Source: Nannobrachium achirus
Taxonomy: Eukaryota; Chordata; Actinopteri; Myctophiformes; Myctophidae
Direction: 5' to 3'
Assembly: GCA_963921795.1 (NCBI GenBank)
Contig: OY997659.1
Coordinates: forward strand, 20,247,734 to 20,311,733
DNA length: 64,000 bases
This document shows, piece by piece, positions 42,983 through 55,009 of the stretch (its first letter is position 1; every line of letters starts with the position of its first letter). A program made the translations under genes and the position numbers. Below the pieces are notes generated by a model, which had not been told where the DNA came from, made no database searches, and worked only from the letters and a program-made list of their open reading frames with translations.

Positions 42983-43565
42983 GGAACACACTGATATTTG
43001 GACATTATTACACAGTACAGCTTAAAGGGAAACTTAGCCAATATACAACCTAATGTGTTTCTCCGTCAAATGTTGACATTGCAAACTCATTAGTGTCAAA
43101 CGACGGGTTTGACACCAATTAACACATTCGGCAGAGAGATGCACCAGAAGACATAGGGTATTTTTTGCTACACTTTGTATTATTAATCTCGTATAAGAAC
43201 AATGGCATTTAGGTTGAACATGGTGAAGGTTTCCTTGAACATACAGCCAAAACACCAGGTCACTCCATTAGACATTACTGTTTTTATCGAGAAAATAGGA
43301 CCCTCTCCTCTCCTCTCCCCTGTGTGTCTTTCCACTTCCCACCCACCAGCCCACCCAGGCATTCAGGCCCTGAGCCTAGCCTAGCCCTCCTAACAGCCTG
43401 CTGCGAACACAGAGCTGCAGCCAACGCAGGCATCTACTCATTTTAACTACAGTCAACCCAACATAGCCTGACCTAACCCATGCAGCAAACAACCCCCCAA
43501 CTCTGGCTGCTTCGGACTGATCCTCACTGTGTGGAATGCAAGGGTTGGGCTGAGTCCACTGGAGG
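42983..43565. other. Intronic, one TTAA-type end
   Basis: CTTAAAGGGAAACTTAGCCA (43022) looks like the left end of another TTAA element; no right end was found. Confidence 0.35.
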
Positions 43566-43567
43566 TG

Positions 43568-43654
<87 letters not shown>
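43566..43654. repeat. (GTGC)n/(TG)n compound microsatellite
   Basis: GTGCGTGCGTGCGTGC passes into a perfect TG run. Confidence 0.95.
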
Positions 43655-43658
<4 letters not shown>

Positions 43659-44035
43659 ATGGGAGGGTGGAGGGGGTGGGGTTAAGGAGGGAAGGGCAGT
43701 GGTCAAGAAAAAGAGAGAGCAGATGACAGTGAGTGCAAAATAGCAGTCAGTGAGTGCAAGAGGTGGAGTAGTAAAGGAACACAGTAAAAACGGTTCTGGC
43801 CCTGTTACAGATGTTGGCCAAAATCATGCAGATCGGTACACAGTATCTCTGTAGCCGTTAAACGAAACGGGTTTCTTACATTGATGCTCCTACATCATGC
43901 AAGCACCAGTTAAAGTTACTTTCCATCCCTCATATATTGTGTGCACAGTGCACATCCCATAACCCACACACTGCACATCATTTTGGAGCTCATATCTTTG
44001 AACGGGTAAGGGCTAGTTTTGTATAACACGGTTCT
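43655..44035. other. Intronic, nothing identified
   Basis: Purine-rich at first, otherwise unassigned. Confidence 0.3.
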
Positions 44036-44147
44036 ATTGTGAAAATAGCAGATCTACATGCTCACAACGCACCACGTTGCGAGGCGTTGTGAGCATATAG
44101 AGCACGCGGCTGTGAGCATGTGATCACATCTATTTTCACTATTTCTG
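44036..44147. repeat. Hairpin repeat, complex copy
   Basis: TTGTGAAAATAGCAGATCTA-CATGCTCACAACGC ... GCGTTGTGAGCATATAGAGC, then a second right arm GGCTGTGAGCATGTGATC and ATCTATTTTCAC. It looks like one copy with a duplicated right arm. Confidence 0.75.
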
Positions 44148-45010
44148 ACTCTAATATTTGACAATTTGGCCAATGTTTAATTAGTCATTTTAGAGGTAGT
44201 CCTTAAAATGTCACTTTAGAAATGTGCATATACCCTCTATACACTTAAACTTTAGGTTGGTTTGTTTACTGTTGAGTGAGAAAACAATGTTGCACATTAA
44301 GCTAATCATCTGGGGACCTCGACCCACAGGTTGAGAATCACTTAATTATAACGCGTATAACAATAAGGATTTTACTGTGGTGGTCAGTCACATGACAGGC
44401 TGAGTCGCAGGTGGTCTGTGTGGAGAAAACATGATGCTAAGCATCATGGCTGCCTTAATCCCCCGTCCTTGAGCCGACACACGCTGTTAAGCAGACGAGG
44501 ACGTGATAATGACATATGACAGCACAGGGGGAGCAAAATAATAGAAAACTATTTTTGTTTTAATACTCAAACCACAGAAGTGTCGCAGATTAATAAAATG
44601 CTCTCTGAGCAAGTGGAAGAGCAAGATGCTGGGATAAAGCAAAGTTTTGGTTTACATCGGCCTATAGTTTCTTTTTTTCTCTCTCCCTTTAGCTTCTGTT
44701 TCATGTTATTTTCTCAGTCAGGTGTATTAAAAAAAAAGTGCCGTTTGTGTCGTCAGGCACCTTCCTACATGAAAGCCCCCTGTACCCCCAGACACTGCCA
44801 GGTCTCTTCCAAACTGTCCCTGTCACCTTGGACTGTAATCTATAAGGATCATGTATTTGTATTTGTATATGTGTAAGCAGCAATTTAGAGGACAAGTGGT
44901 CTGCTATGAGACATCGGACAACCAATAATAAACCCATACCGTCTATTTCTGCATTAAAGTCGGTGGCTGATTCCCCTTATGCGTGATTTAAGTTTAGTGG
45001 TGTCACCCGC
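44148..45010. other. Intronic, no gene seen
   Basis: No coding exon or clear element recognised. GGTTGAGAATCACTTAAT (44328) resembles a hAT end. Confidence 0.4.
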
Positions 45011-45090
45011 CGAAAATAGCAGATCTACAGGCTCGCAACACGACACGTCGTCATGATTGCGACGCGTTTGTCAGCTTGTAGATCCGTTTC
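45011..45090. repeat. Hairpin repeat copy
   Basis: CGAAAATAGCAGATCTACAG-GCTCGCAACACG ... GCGTTTGTCAGCTTGTAGATCC. Confidence 0.7.
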
Positions 45091-45374
45091 CGGCATGCAG
45101 CACCGCTGTACACGATCAAGTGTAAACAAGGCTTTATTCTGACGATGTGCAGACTCCACCTCCACGTCCGCTCAGGACTGATGTGAACCGTGTGCCGTGC
45201 GTGACGTCTTCTCGCCCTTCTCCTTAAGACCCTTCCCCCCATGACCTACGACCCCCCTCTCCCAAAGCCCTGTGGTCTGGGGGATATAAAGGTCACACCC
45301 ACTATCTCTGGGCAGTGCCTAATGAGCAGCTTGTGGCCATGATGCGATTGCCTCTTTTCCCCTCCCCAATAACA

Positions 45375-45375
<1 letters not shown>

Positions 45376-45440
<65 letters not shown>
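45376..45440. repeat. (AC)n microsatellite
   Basis: Perfect CA run of about 65 bp. Confidence 0.95.
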
Positions 45441-45444
<4 letters not shown>

Positions 45445-46028
45445 AATTGTGTATTCTTGACCACATAAATACAGTACAAGCGTTCAAACGAGAGGTGCGC
45501 ACACGCACAGAAAAGCATGCGCTCCCTCCCACACCCTGTTCAATAGAATTTATTACAATATAATATTGTTCCTGGAATCAGCGTTCAACTCGTTTGTGTT
45601 AAAAGAGAGGAAATGGAACCTTCTGAACATGTCCAATCTAATCACACTCTGTGCCCCTCCCAGGCAGCATTGAGCCCATGGGCTGTACAGAGCTGATCAT
45701 AATGGGATTAATAAACACAATGAAGAGGGACAGACAGGCTTGGTGGACAATATGGATACATCTTATGGTCACTCATCATGTGACACACAGACAGACACAA
45801 GTCCTTGTGCTGTGCTTGCAGATGGCAATTGCCATCATGCACCATTCTTAACATTTGCATTCCATAATGTCAGTTTTACTGTCTATATAAGTTATGATGA
45901 ACCATCTCATTTCGCTGGTAGCTTATATCATTGGCTGCTCCGAAAATGATCTTCACTAACGGCGTGTCTTCTACAGTACAATTACTCCAATTTATATTTT
46001 GTTGTGTGCCAGACGGTGTCTCGTGCCC
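45441..46028. other. Intronic, nothing identified
   Basis: Unassigned sequence. Confidence 0.35.
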
Positions 46029-46100
46029 GAAATAGCCGATGTTCAAGCTCACAACGTGCTGCCCCATGACGCGTTGTGAGCTTGTAGATTGGCTATTTAA
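46029..46100. repeat. Hairpin repeat copy
   Basis: GAAATAGCCGATGTTCAAGC-TCACAACGTG ... GACGCGTTGTGAGCTTGTAG-ATTGGCTATTT. Confidence 0.8.
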
Positions 46101-46352
46101 ATCGACTATTAACCACAAGACAAGACAGTTGGTTAAATGATGCACTGATGTTGCTGCAGTGTGGGGGTGTGGAGACGCTACTGCTCACACAGACAATTGA
46201 AACAGACTACAGAGGAACTCAATTTAACAGTGAGATATACTATAGACTATAGAGAAATTTGAAACGAACTGCTAAAAGCGCAGCAGGAGAGTGTGAGACT
46301 TGTGTGTCTGTCTGTGAGACTTGTGTGTCTGTCTGTGTCTGTCGGTGTCTAT

Positions 46353-46353
<1 letters not shown>

Positions 46354-46420
<67 letters not shown>
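46354..46420. repeat. (AC)n microsatellite
   Basis: Perfect CA run; it follows TCTGTCTGTGTCTGTCGGTG text and a duplicated GTGAGACTTGTGTGTCTGTC. Confidence 0.95.
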
Positions 46421-46421
<1 letters not shown>

Positions 46422-46777
46422 CTTCGTAGTATACTTCACTTTTAGATTCTATTGTGTGTTCGTTCTAGATAACAGAGTCAGCAAAGTGCCTTAAATGTAA
46501 TTTGGGTGAACAATATGTGTGTGTTTCTGTGCCACTTCCTGAAAAAGAGTATTGTATTGCTTTGGAGAAACGTAAAGGCTTCATTATGTTCCTCATGAAG
46601 ACTCTGCTTTTATTTTGCTGCCATCGTATCAATCGCAGTGTAATCACATTGGCGAGCACTGAGCAGAATTGATAACGTGCATGTTGCTATTGTTCTATGG
46701 TTACAGACTGAGCTGAACACAACCTTCTACAGTAAGCCCGATGTATACTTTGCTGTACAACGGAAAATCCAATACAA
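46421..46777. other. Intronic, nothing identified
   Basis: Unassigned sequence. Confidence 0.3.
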
Positions 46778-46806
46778 GCGGGGAGCTTGTAGATCGGCTA
46801 TTTTGG
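46778..46806. repeat. Hairpin repeat, right arm only
   Basis: GGGGAGCTTGTAGATCGGCT-ATTTTGG with no left arm. Confidence 0.55.
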
Positions 46807-46923
46807 GCAGCTATAAATTAAGCATTAGTTGGCATTGAGATGTTAGACGATGAGAGAGTTGCGATTCGGGACATCCCCACCACTTGGAGGTCTTGCTATC
46901 GCCACCAGAGATCAACCATTCTC

Positions 46924-47038
46924 GTGTGGCTTAGTGGGTAGAAACTTAAGGCTGTCTGGTAATCAGAAGGTCACCACCCGGGCCCACCCATGTCTACGAC
47001 ACGTATCCACTAACGGCTCCCTCTCCGAGTGCTCACCA
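46924..47038 (+). mobile_element. SINE-like fragment, tRNA-type head
   Basis: GTGTGGCTTAGTGGGTAGAA (A-box-like), then TCTGGTAATCAGAAGGTCAC and CGTATCCACTAACGGCTCCC, a degraded SINE head abutting the palindrome to its right. Confidence 0.45.
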
Positions 47039-47696
47039 TAGCCGGGGAGCCACTGGGCCAAAATGAGAGAGGACCTGTGATGTCATGACATGCTCCAAAT
47101 TTGTTTTTGTCCTATTAATTTGGTCAATAAGGTACACAGAATGAGAGGCCTGCTCTGCCGGAAATCCTGCGAAAAAAAGTTTCCCATTGACTTCACTATA
47201 CTGGAAAAAAACACACCAAAAAAAGTAGCATGTGAGGGGTCAAACTAAGGGTTCTTCATGATTCTGAATCCATGCAAGCATTTGTTTTGCATGAAAAACA
47301 TTCCTTGGGCTAGATTTCAGCCTCTCAAACCTGTGAAAAGTGATGACTCATCACTTTTCACCGTTATTTTGGTCCGTTTTCTAGCCCAAGGAATGTTTTT
47401 CATGCAAAACAAATGCTTGCAATGGATTCAGAATCATCAAGAATCCCTAGTTTGACCCCTCACATGCTACTTAAAGCATATTTTATTTGGTGTGTTTCTT
47501 TCCTTTATATTGAAGTCGATGGAGTGAATATACAAATGGCCATAACTTTTTTTCGCAGGATTTCCGGCAGAGCAGGCCTCTCATTCTGTGGACCTTGATG
47601 ACCAAATTAATAGCAAAAACAAAAATTAAAAGTATGTCATGACATCACAGGTAACGTCCTATTCTTTGAGCTTTTGGGCCTGTGGCTCCCCGGCTA
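47039..47696. mobile_element. Large palindromic MITE with arms of approx. 300 bp
   Basis: TAGCCGGGGAGCCACTGGGC is mirrored by GGCCTGTGGCTCCCCGGCTA. The inner arms match over most of their length (TGTGATGTCATGACAT / ATGTCATGACATCACA; GAGGCCTGCTCTGCCGGAAA / TTTCCGGCAGAGCAGGCCTC; TTGTTTTGCATGAAAAACAT / ATGTTTTTCATGCAAAACAA). The centre is AAAAGTGATGACTCATCACTTTT. A partial relative is at 29191-29370. Confidence 0.85.
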
Positions 47697-47986
47697 CCAG
47701 GACCATCTGAGCAACCATCAGCTGGTTGAGGCTGAAACATTATTTTCCCCTCGGTATTAAGACATGTGTCCCGTCCCTTCCTTTCTCACTACTACAACCC
47801 ACATCGTGATGTATCATCATGGTCATTGTGCTTGAATCTTTCAGCTTGACACACTGATGATGTTTTTCTATGGTAGATTATCAACAATAGCTTGTTTACC
47901 CAGTGACTCAGAGTGAGTGACAGGTTATTTTCATGCCATTAGTCCTGCAACACTGTCTACATTTCATACACATGTACTGAACATAC

Positions 47987-48895
47987 TAGGGATGTTAATC
48001 GACGCATTATTTGTGAATTGACGCGTCGCGGCCGAAAATCGACGCGCCGATCGACTTTTTTCACTCCCCCCCCCCCCCGCTAAGCTGCAGCTGAGAGGAG
48101 ACCACAACGGCGCATTACTTTAAGCAACACAACTTGCAGCAGCACCCACCAGAACTGGCATCAAAGCCCTAATAATAATTATAATAAACAATTGCTCTTC
48201 CTTGCGTTGGCATGGAGTCTGTTCTCTAATCTCTATAGACTAGAAGCGGAGTGACAAAGTCCATGGAACCGTTCCGTTAAGGGAGCGCTCAGGCTGGCAC
48301 TCCAGAATAGTGTATCAAATGTGGAGCTTTGTTTGGTCTGCCTCGCTGGCTCGCTCTACCTCCCCGACCGTGTCCACGGGTGTGTCGCATTAACGGCGAG
48401 TAGTGTATTTATTTTGTGTTGTGTTTTATTGTCAATCTTGACAAAATCACTGCACACAAGGCGACGTTGCCATTAAATAAGCGAGCTTTCGTGTCAAGCA
48501 TGCATGCAAAGGCAGGAGGTAAACAAAACACATCCAGTCAGCGCGCACTGCTATGACGCGGCACACAAACAGACCAGCAGTGTTTCTCAACCAGTAGTCC
48601 GCATACCTGACCAGCGCCGCATGCATGCGAATCTGCGACAGACATTCACTCGTCCCCGACACAGACACACACACACACACACACACACACCGGTCCTCTC
48701 ACATTTGGAAAACATTGACGCTTATAACGAACAAGCGATTACATTTTTTTTGAGGGAAAAACTTTAGAAAAAAATAAATAAATAAAAAACCTTTTTGATT
48801 TTTCGTCTCATACTTTTTGAGTCGCGGTGACGGTGAGCATGAGTTGATTTTCGAGTAGATTTTCGACTGTTTGATTTTCGACTGTCACAAACCTG
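47987..48895. mobile_element. hAT-like element, non-coding, with poly(C) and (AC)n
   Basis: The left end TAGGGATGTTAATCGACGCA and the right-hand text GATTTTCGAGTAGATTTTCG share the 'TCGACGCGTC/ATTTTCGAC' words of fish hAT non-autonomous elements. Poly(C) lies at 48066-48078 and an (AC) run at 48664-48690. No transposase ORF is seen. Confidence 0.5.
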
Positions 48896-48959
48896 TTTGA
48901 GTGCACTCTGTCAGTCAGTGTATCACACAGTACAATCCTCAGTTAAAATTCAACCAAAT

Positions 48960-49188
48960 TATGGACGGTTCATGTCTCCATTCCGACATGTCTCCTTTCC
49001 GACATGTCTCCATTCCGACACTAACCCTATCTTAAACCCTAACCCTAAACCTAACCTCTATGGAAGTGCTGCCACTCCGACAACCCTAACCCTAAACCTA
49101 ACCTCTATGGAAGTGCTGCCACTCCGACAATAAGAAGTCACTGTCGGAGTGCGACATGTCGGAATGGAGAGCAGTCACCATTATGGAC
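48960..49188. mobile_element. Inverted-repeat element with telomere-like tandem core
   Basis: TCTCCATTCCGACATGTCTC on the left faces CGACATGTCGGAATGGAGAG on the right. Inside, ACCCTAACCCTAAACCTAAC-CTCTATGGAAGTGCTGCCAC-TCCGACA is repeated twice. Confidence 0.7.
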
Positions 49189-51654
49189 TCTCTGGGTATT
49201 TATTTTGTTATACCTAGTAAAATTGACACGGGTGATCTTACTGTGCAGTGTGCAGGTGTGTATGTTCATCGTGTTCCACAACTAATGCAGTACTGCCTGT
49301 GTCAGTAGTGCCTGTGTCAGTCAAATTCTCTCTCCCTCTCTCCCTTCCGGTCACTCTGCCTTCCTTTCAAGTCAATGGTATTGATTTTTCCACAAGAAGT
49401 CTTTGCTGAGAGTTGGCTGCTCAGATGATGTCCTGCTACAAGGCTAGCTCGCATCTGAGAGACAAGAGCCCCTTCATTCACTTATCTTTGACCTCTCCCT
49501 GACTGATAAAGCACACTGAAAGTCTCTTGTCTAGAGTCAAAATGGCCACTGCTGGCTGGTTGCTAGTGTGGTCCACATGTGGTCAGGGTCGGGATGACTT
49601 AAAGTGAAGTGAGGAATCACTAGGAAATCTTTTATGCATTTCCTTAATCCTGCTTGTAATTAATATTTGGGCACTAATCACATTTGCAGAGGAATAACCA
49701 AAATTTGGTTATTAATGTGTGGACTGTGTGGTCAGTTTTGTCTCTTGATATGTCTATGATAATGTATCACTATATTAAAAAAACAACACAGGGAGGTAAT
49801 ATACTGTAATGTGCAGAGGTGTATACAAAATCTGCTTTGCAATGTCCGATGTGTTTATTAGAAGTGCTGTTTTACTCGTTTGATGTTGGGTTGTCGCAGC
49901 ATCAATGGGCAAATGCCTTGACACCAAACCTAATTACAAACCAAACTTGGCAAAAATGGGTCATTGTTTAATTTAGATTATTCGGCTTTTGTATATTTTC
50001 GACAAATCAGATTGATTTGTATAGATTGGACTTGGTGTTTTCTTTAATTTAGACACACAATTCCACTGTCCACGCATCTTTTCCACTCATTACGTCTTTA
50101 CTCTTCTCGTGTGTTGTTGATGTGATAACAGTCTAGTCCTGGCCTTAATCCATGGCTGTGTCTCCCGTCCCCAAAGAATCCAGCGACAGCCAATGAAGCA
50201 CTAGACTAACACAGCTACATAATTACAAAATAAGTACTAGACAGACCGATGTGCCTTATAAAGTGCAACCCAATCTGCAAAGGAGGCTTATAGGGTCTTG
50301 AAGAGTCCAGCCCCCTCTTTCTCTCCATGTCTGGAGAGTTAATAATGACAGTTGTTGGCTTGTCTGAGCCTCTCCGCCCGGGTTTAGTAGAAGGGAGGTG
50401 GTGTTAGGGTGGGGTGGAGATGGAGGGGTACTGCATGGGTGGCCATCTGGCCTGGAGAAACGGGGAAAACAAGGTTGCACTATGTGGGTGCATAGAACCT
50501 TCATGGAGAGAGATCTTAGGGGATAAGGAGTGGTAGAACTTTGTTGTTTGTTTTTGAGAAACTACTTTGTTGAACAGTCTATAGCGGAGGGTGGCAGGAA
50601 AGGGGTGCGTGTGTGTGTTGTGTGTGAGTGAGTGAGTGACCCCCATATGACCATGCATGCACGTGTGTGGGTCATACTCGTTCAAGCTCACACTGTCACA
50701 GACATCATGGTATTTCTGCTAAAAAAAACACAGTCATACAAACCCAAGGAACACATTTTGATTTGTCACACTACTAGACTCATTGTTAATGACAGTTCAG
50801 TGCAAACACAGCAACATCACACAATGTGAATTCATTGGAAGCTCAATTCAGCCAGAGAAACAGTGCTGCTAACAATACAGATTTTAGGCATGTAGTAGTT
50901 TTGCACTTTGCTGAGCCTGGAGAACTACTGAACAGTCCCGACTCCAACCCTAGAATCCTTTTAAAAGAAGGAAGGTAATTAGTGAGTCTTTTTTTGGTGC
51001 CTGGTATTGATATACAGTATGTGAGACCTCAGTGTTAGACTTCTACAATAACTTTCTGCAGCGGAGTGAAGTCTCATGCCGTCATGCACGCAAAACAAAT
51101 GCATACACAGTAAAACACTCTGAGTATTGTGTATGTTTCTTTCATTTGATCTGTCTCTTCTCCTTCTCTCTCTGTCTCTATTCTCCCTCCCTCGGTCTCT
51201 CTGTCTCTTCATCACATTCCTGCCAACAATTCCCCCCTCCCCGCCGCCCACTTGTTGCCAGGCGCTCCATCTGCCCAGCAGCATCGTGTTAAACTCGTGT
51301 TTTTCTTTTCCATGGCAGTGCTGTTGTGGTCTCTGTTCTCGTAGAGCCAGACAGCTGCTGGAGCTGCCTGACGGAGTGTCAGCCTCATTATTAGCTTTTG
51401 TTTTCATCTGGTTCAAAACACCGGGAGCGCACACTGTGACTGTGTGGTCATTCACCTGACCCAAACGCAGCCCCGCGATTGGTTGGGCTGCATGTGTGCC
51501 CTCTAGTCACCTGACCGGAAACCCACGTCCCTGATTGGACCAGAGTTAAGTCGAAAGCACTTCCTCTTGTAGCCAGGCAGACTCGGTATAAACCCCTGTG
51601 AGAACGGAGAGCTTCAAACGCACATATGGAGTTGAAAGAGAGACGCGTGTACGT
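49189..51654. other. map4k4 intron 2, no gene seen
   Basis: About 2.5 kb without a recognised exon or element end. Pyrimidine-rich text occurs at 51150-51240. Confidence 0.4.

Positions 51655-51739
<85 letters not shown>
51655..51739. repeat. (AC)n microsatellite
   Basis: Perfect CA run of about 80 bp. Confidence 0.95.
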
Positions 51740-51742
<3 letters not shown>

Positions 51743-51865
51743 TGCTTAGCAACTTGCACCAATGCATGTTCACACAAATTACACAAAAACACCCGCTCAA
51801 TTGTCTTACTGTACGTACACCATTTTGTGCACACAAACCCACCATTGTCAAGTTATAACTTTAAC

Positions 51866-52120
51866 TTAAAGGAGCTATAGTCAGCTTTTTGATTGTAGGG
51901 CCGACACTTTGTTTACATCCTAGTCTATTGACTAGGATGTAAACAAAGTGTCGGTCTGACAATGGCCAAAATGATTATTTTATCATTATTTTACGCTTTT
52001 TGTGGTCATTTTTGAATAGAAACACATATATGAAGCTTATTTTTTTATAAAATATTTTCGAAACATTATTTTTATTTTAGCATCCGTTTTTCAAGAAAAA
52101 GTTGACTATAGCTCCTTTAA
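51866..52120. mobile_element. TTAA-bounded MITE with a 25-bp-arm perfect hairpin
   Basis: TTAAAGGAGCTATAGTCAGC is mirrored by TTGACTATAGCTCCTTTAA. At 51901-51954 a perfect hairpin has arms CCGACACTTTGTTTACATCC-TAGTC and a TATT loop. Confidence 0.88.
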
Positions 52121-52393
52121 TATAGTGGTCTATTATAATTTGAATACCTGACTTGAAGAACTGTTTATTTTTTTACTTGATTTGTTTGCAAGCGATTGCA
52201 AGATTGTCATTGTTTGGGCGTACAGAAGGATAAACCAAGCCCACTTTGGGAAAATCAACGTTCAACAATACTCTGTTCGTGTAAGCACCTAGTTATCAAG
52301 CTAAATGACTGATGAAGTAGTTAAGAACCAAATGGACCCTTACTGGTTGCTTTGTTAAAGTAGAAGCACTATATAACTAACTTTTAGAGTATG

Positions 52394-52682
52394 TTAAAGG
52401 GACATTCACTAAAAAAAAACTTTTGGTAATTTTATCGTCTAATCAGGCTTTTATGAACACCCTGAACAGTTTTTAATTTGCTTGATTCAATATTTAGATA
52501 ATTTGATGACGCCTCCCCATACACACCCATTGTAACTTCAAACTCCATTTTAACCATGATGAATTCATCAGAAACACACATTATTTTTTTCTGGTGACTC
52601 ATACTACCCTCCTAATATGTGAGCATTTATTTTTAATAATTATTTAGAGAGGAAAGAGGAAAGTTACATAGTGCTGCTTTAA
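52394..52682. mobile_element. TTAA-type MITE, relative of 57099-57607
   Basis: TTAAAGGGACATTCACTAAA at the left and TTAA at the right. Internal words CAGGCTTTTATGAACACCCT, CCATTGTAACTTCAAACTCC and TTTTAATAATTATTTAGAGA are shared with the 57-kb element. Confidence 0.75.
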
Positions 52683-52707
52683 GTTACATAGATCTATAAT
52701 ATTTCAT

Positions 52708-53055
52708 TAGCATTATAGCAATCATTGCTGTATATTGTTTGTCTTCTGGTCTCTCCAGCTCTTTAGTTAACTAAAAATACATTTTCAGGCCAGGATGCCA
52801 ATTTTATCCAATCAGAAGAGACGAATCATAGAGGATACAGGATAAACTGTAAATGAAACTGTAAGTGATGAAACCAAACAATGAGCAGACAACATTGGAA
52901 CTGGAACACTATAAGAATGAATTAAATTATTGTTGTAGGGTGCTCCTGATTGGATAAAAGTGGTATCCCACTCTGACTATGTATTTTATTAAAGAGTTGG
53001 AGAGACCCCTGTTACTGAACAAGCACTCTATAGCAATGATTACTATCGGAATATA
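52708..53055. mobile_element. Inverted-repeat MITE
   Basis: GGTCTCTCCAGCTCTTTAGT...AATACATTTTCAGGCC...TTTTATCCAATCAG is mirrored by CTGATTGGATAAAAGTGG...ATGTATTTTATTAAAGAGTTG-GAGAGACC. TAGCAATCATTGCT / TAGCAATGATTACT lie just outside. Confidence 0.7.
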
Positions 53056-53164
53056 GAAGCCTAATGCATATAAATGTGGGGGTCCTTAAAAGTAAAAGGT
53101 TTTGAGACTCACTGATGTGAGCGGGAGCGTGTCGATATTGCGACATAACATCTGTTCGATGTTT

Positions 53165-53325
53165 CATTCTTTTTACGTGGGTGAATGTTTACCTGGTGAA
53201 AAGCTAACTTGCCGACACGGGTGAATGTTAACCTCTAACCTAACCCTAACCTCAGTACCTGTGACACGGGTGAGTAGCTAACCTGCCAACGCTGGTTGAC
53301 AAAAGAATGACACATCGAAAGAGCG
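53165..53325. mobile_element. Element fragment with telomere-like core
   Basis: GGGTGAATGTTTACCTGGTG, CACGGGTGAATGTTAACCTC and TAACCTAACCCTAACCTCAG. It is the same association of gap-like words and telomere-like core as at 6.6 and 33.7 kb. Confidence 0.5.
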
Positions 53326-53741
53326 AGATTTCCCCGATGTGAGCATGTCAGTTACACAGGTTCAGTTCCCAGACTCGCTGGCACATACGAGCACCTTTCT
53401 GGTATTGCACTGCACTGCAGGCGTTTAGTTGTTGGATGTCGGCTGCACTGCTTGAAGCATTTAGCATTTCAAATAGGGGTTATTCTGAGGTCATTAACAG
53501 CCATGATGCCAAGCCACCACTCCTTGTCTGCCAGCCTGCCCCCCCCCCCCCTCCTTGGACAGCTGCAGGGAAAGGTGAGTGACATGCCAATGAGAAAGAG
53601 GAAAACGGTTGTGTTCTGTTTGGATGTGATGGTGGTGGGGTCACAAATTCAGTTTGTCCTTTCGATTTCAAATGACTATTTCCTACGTTTTCATTTTGAG
53701 CATTGAAGATTGTAGTATTTTTCAGCATAATGTCTGTCACC

Positions 53742-54267
53742 TTAAAGGGACTACACCATGAATTTTCATTTTTCCAATTTTTATGTATTTTCTTGGTGTC
53801 CCACCAGCAACTTCTATCCTCACAAAGTCCTATTTCTGACCATTGTGTCTTTCTCAGTTTATGGGCAGATCTATGTTAGCATGTCTCAGAACGGTCCTGA
53901 TTGTGAAATGTCAGATTTGTGATGTCACAAGGCCTGAGAAGGAGGCAGGAGGAGCTGGGAGAGGGTTGGGGAGGGGTGGGCAGGCCTGAGAAGGAGGCAG
54001 GAGGAGCTGGGAGAGGGTTGGGGAGGGGTGGGCAGGCCTGCTGAGCAGGAGGTGGGGAGGAGTGTGGGGCCAAAACTGGCTCAATAGCGCAGTCCTCCCA
54101 CTCAGGACAAGGTGGTACTGCAGCTGAAAATGCTCTGAAAGCCAGGCAGAAATGACGGGCTCTGTATTCAGGAGTGGTAATTTAGCCTCAAACCTTTTCA
54201 AAAACGTTTTTGGGACACAAACAGTGTTATATAAATTATTTTTAAATGCATGGTGTAGGACCTTTAA
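53742..54267. mobile_element. TTAA-bounded MITE containing a 52-bp tandem repeat
   Basis: TTAAAGGGACTACACCATGA is mirrored by GCATGGTGTAGGACCTTTAA. Inside, a 52-bp unit starting GGCCTGAGAAGGAGGCAGGA occurs at 53931 and 53983, with a partial third at 54035. The tandem is G-rich on the + strand. Confidence 0.85.
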
Positions 54268-54676
54268 TGTTACAGCCCTACTGACTGTAACCTTAATGTT
54301 ACAGCCCGCTGGGGCAGAAGTAGTAAATCGTTTTCAAACTGGGCCTTGCCTCTCCTCACCCACACTCCACAATTTATTGTATTGTGTATGTTCAATTAAT
54401 GAATTTCATGATTTAGACCTAGTGCTGTCATTTTCTGACTTAACTTGCACTCTTTTTAGTTTTAGTTTTAGATTCCCTGGTTTGTATGTTATATAGTTAC
54501 AGAGAACAAATGAAACAAACTGACATGGCGTGCGATTTGTCAGTAAAACAGCCAGTGCTGTGGACTCGGTGGAAAGAGACTTTTGAGACGTGTTTAAACT
54601 TTTAACCACATTGATCGGTGCTCTCATGCAGTGCGGTCGGTATTCTGGCTGACGGAAAGTGGGAACCGCATGCGCG

Positions 54677-54677
<1 letters not shown>
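54268..54677. other. Intronic, nothing identified
   Basis: TAATGTTACAGCCC is repeated at 54265 and 54293. Otherwise unassigned. Confidence 0.35.

Positions 54678-54734
<57 letters not shown>
54678..54734. repeat. (AC)n microsatellite
   Basis: Perfect CA run of about 55 bp. Confidence 0.95.
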
Positions 54735-54738
<4 letters not shown>

Positions 54739-55009
54739 CAGGGCAGGTGTTGGTGGTAGATATGTTAACCATGAGGGAACAACAGAGAGAGGGGAGGGGT
54801 GCGTGCGGGGCAGGGCATGGCTGGTTGCCATGGCGAACAGTGTTTGGGCCGTGGGTTTCAGCAGAGGGTGGTGAATTTCTACTTTCGTGTCCTTTAGTGC
54901 TATTCTGTTTTTTTCTGACTGCAGAAAAGGCGTTTGGTAAATGTCTAAGTAAATCTGGCGAAAGGACCAGTTTTATTACACACATACTTTTGTTTTGATT
55001 ATTAGGGTG

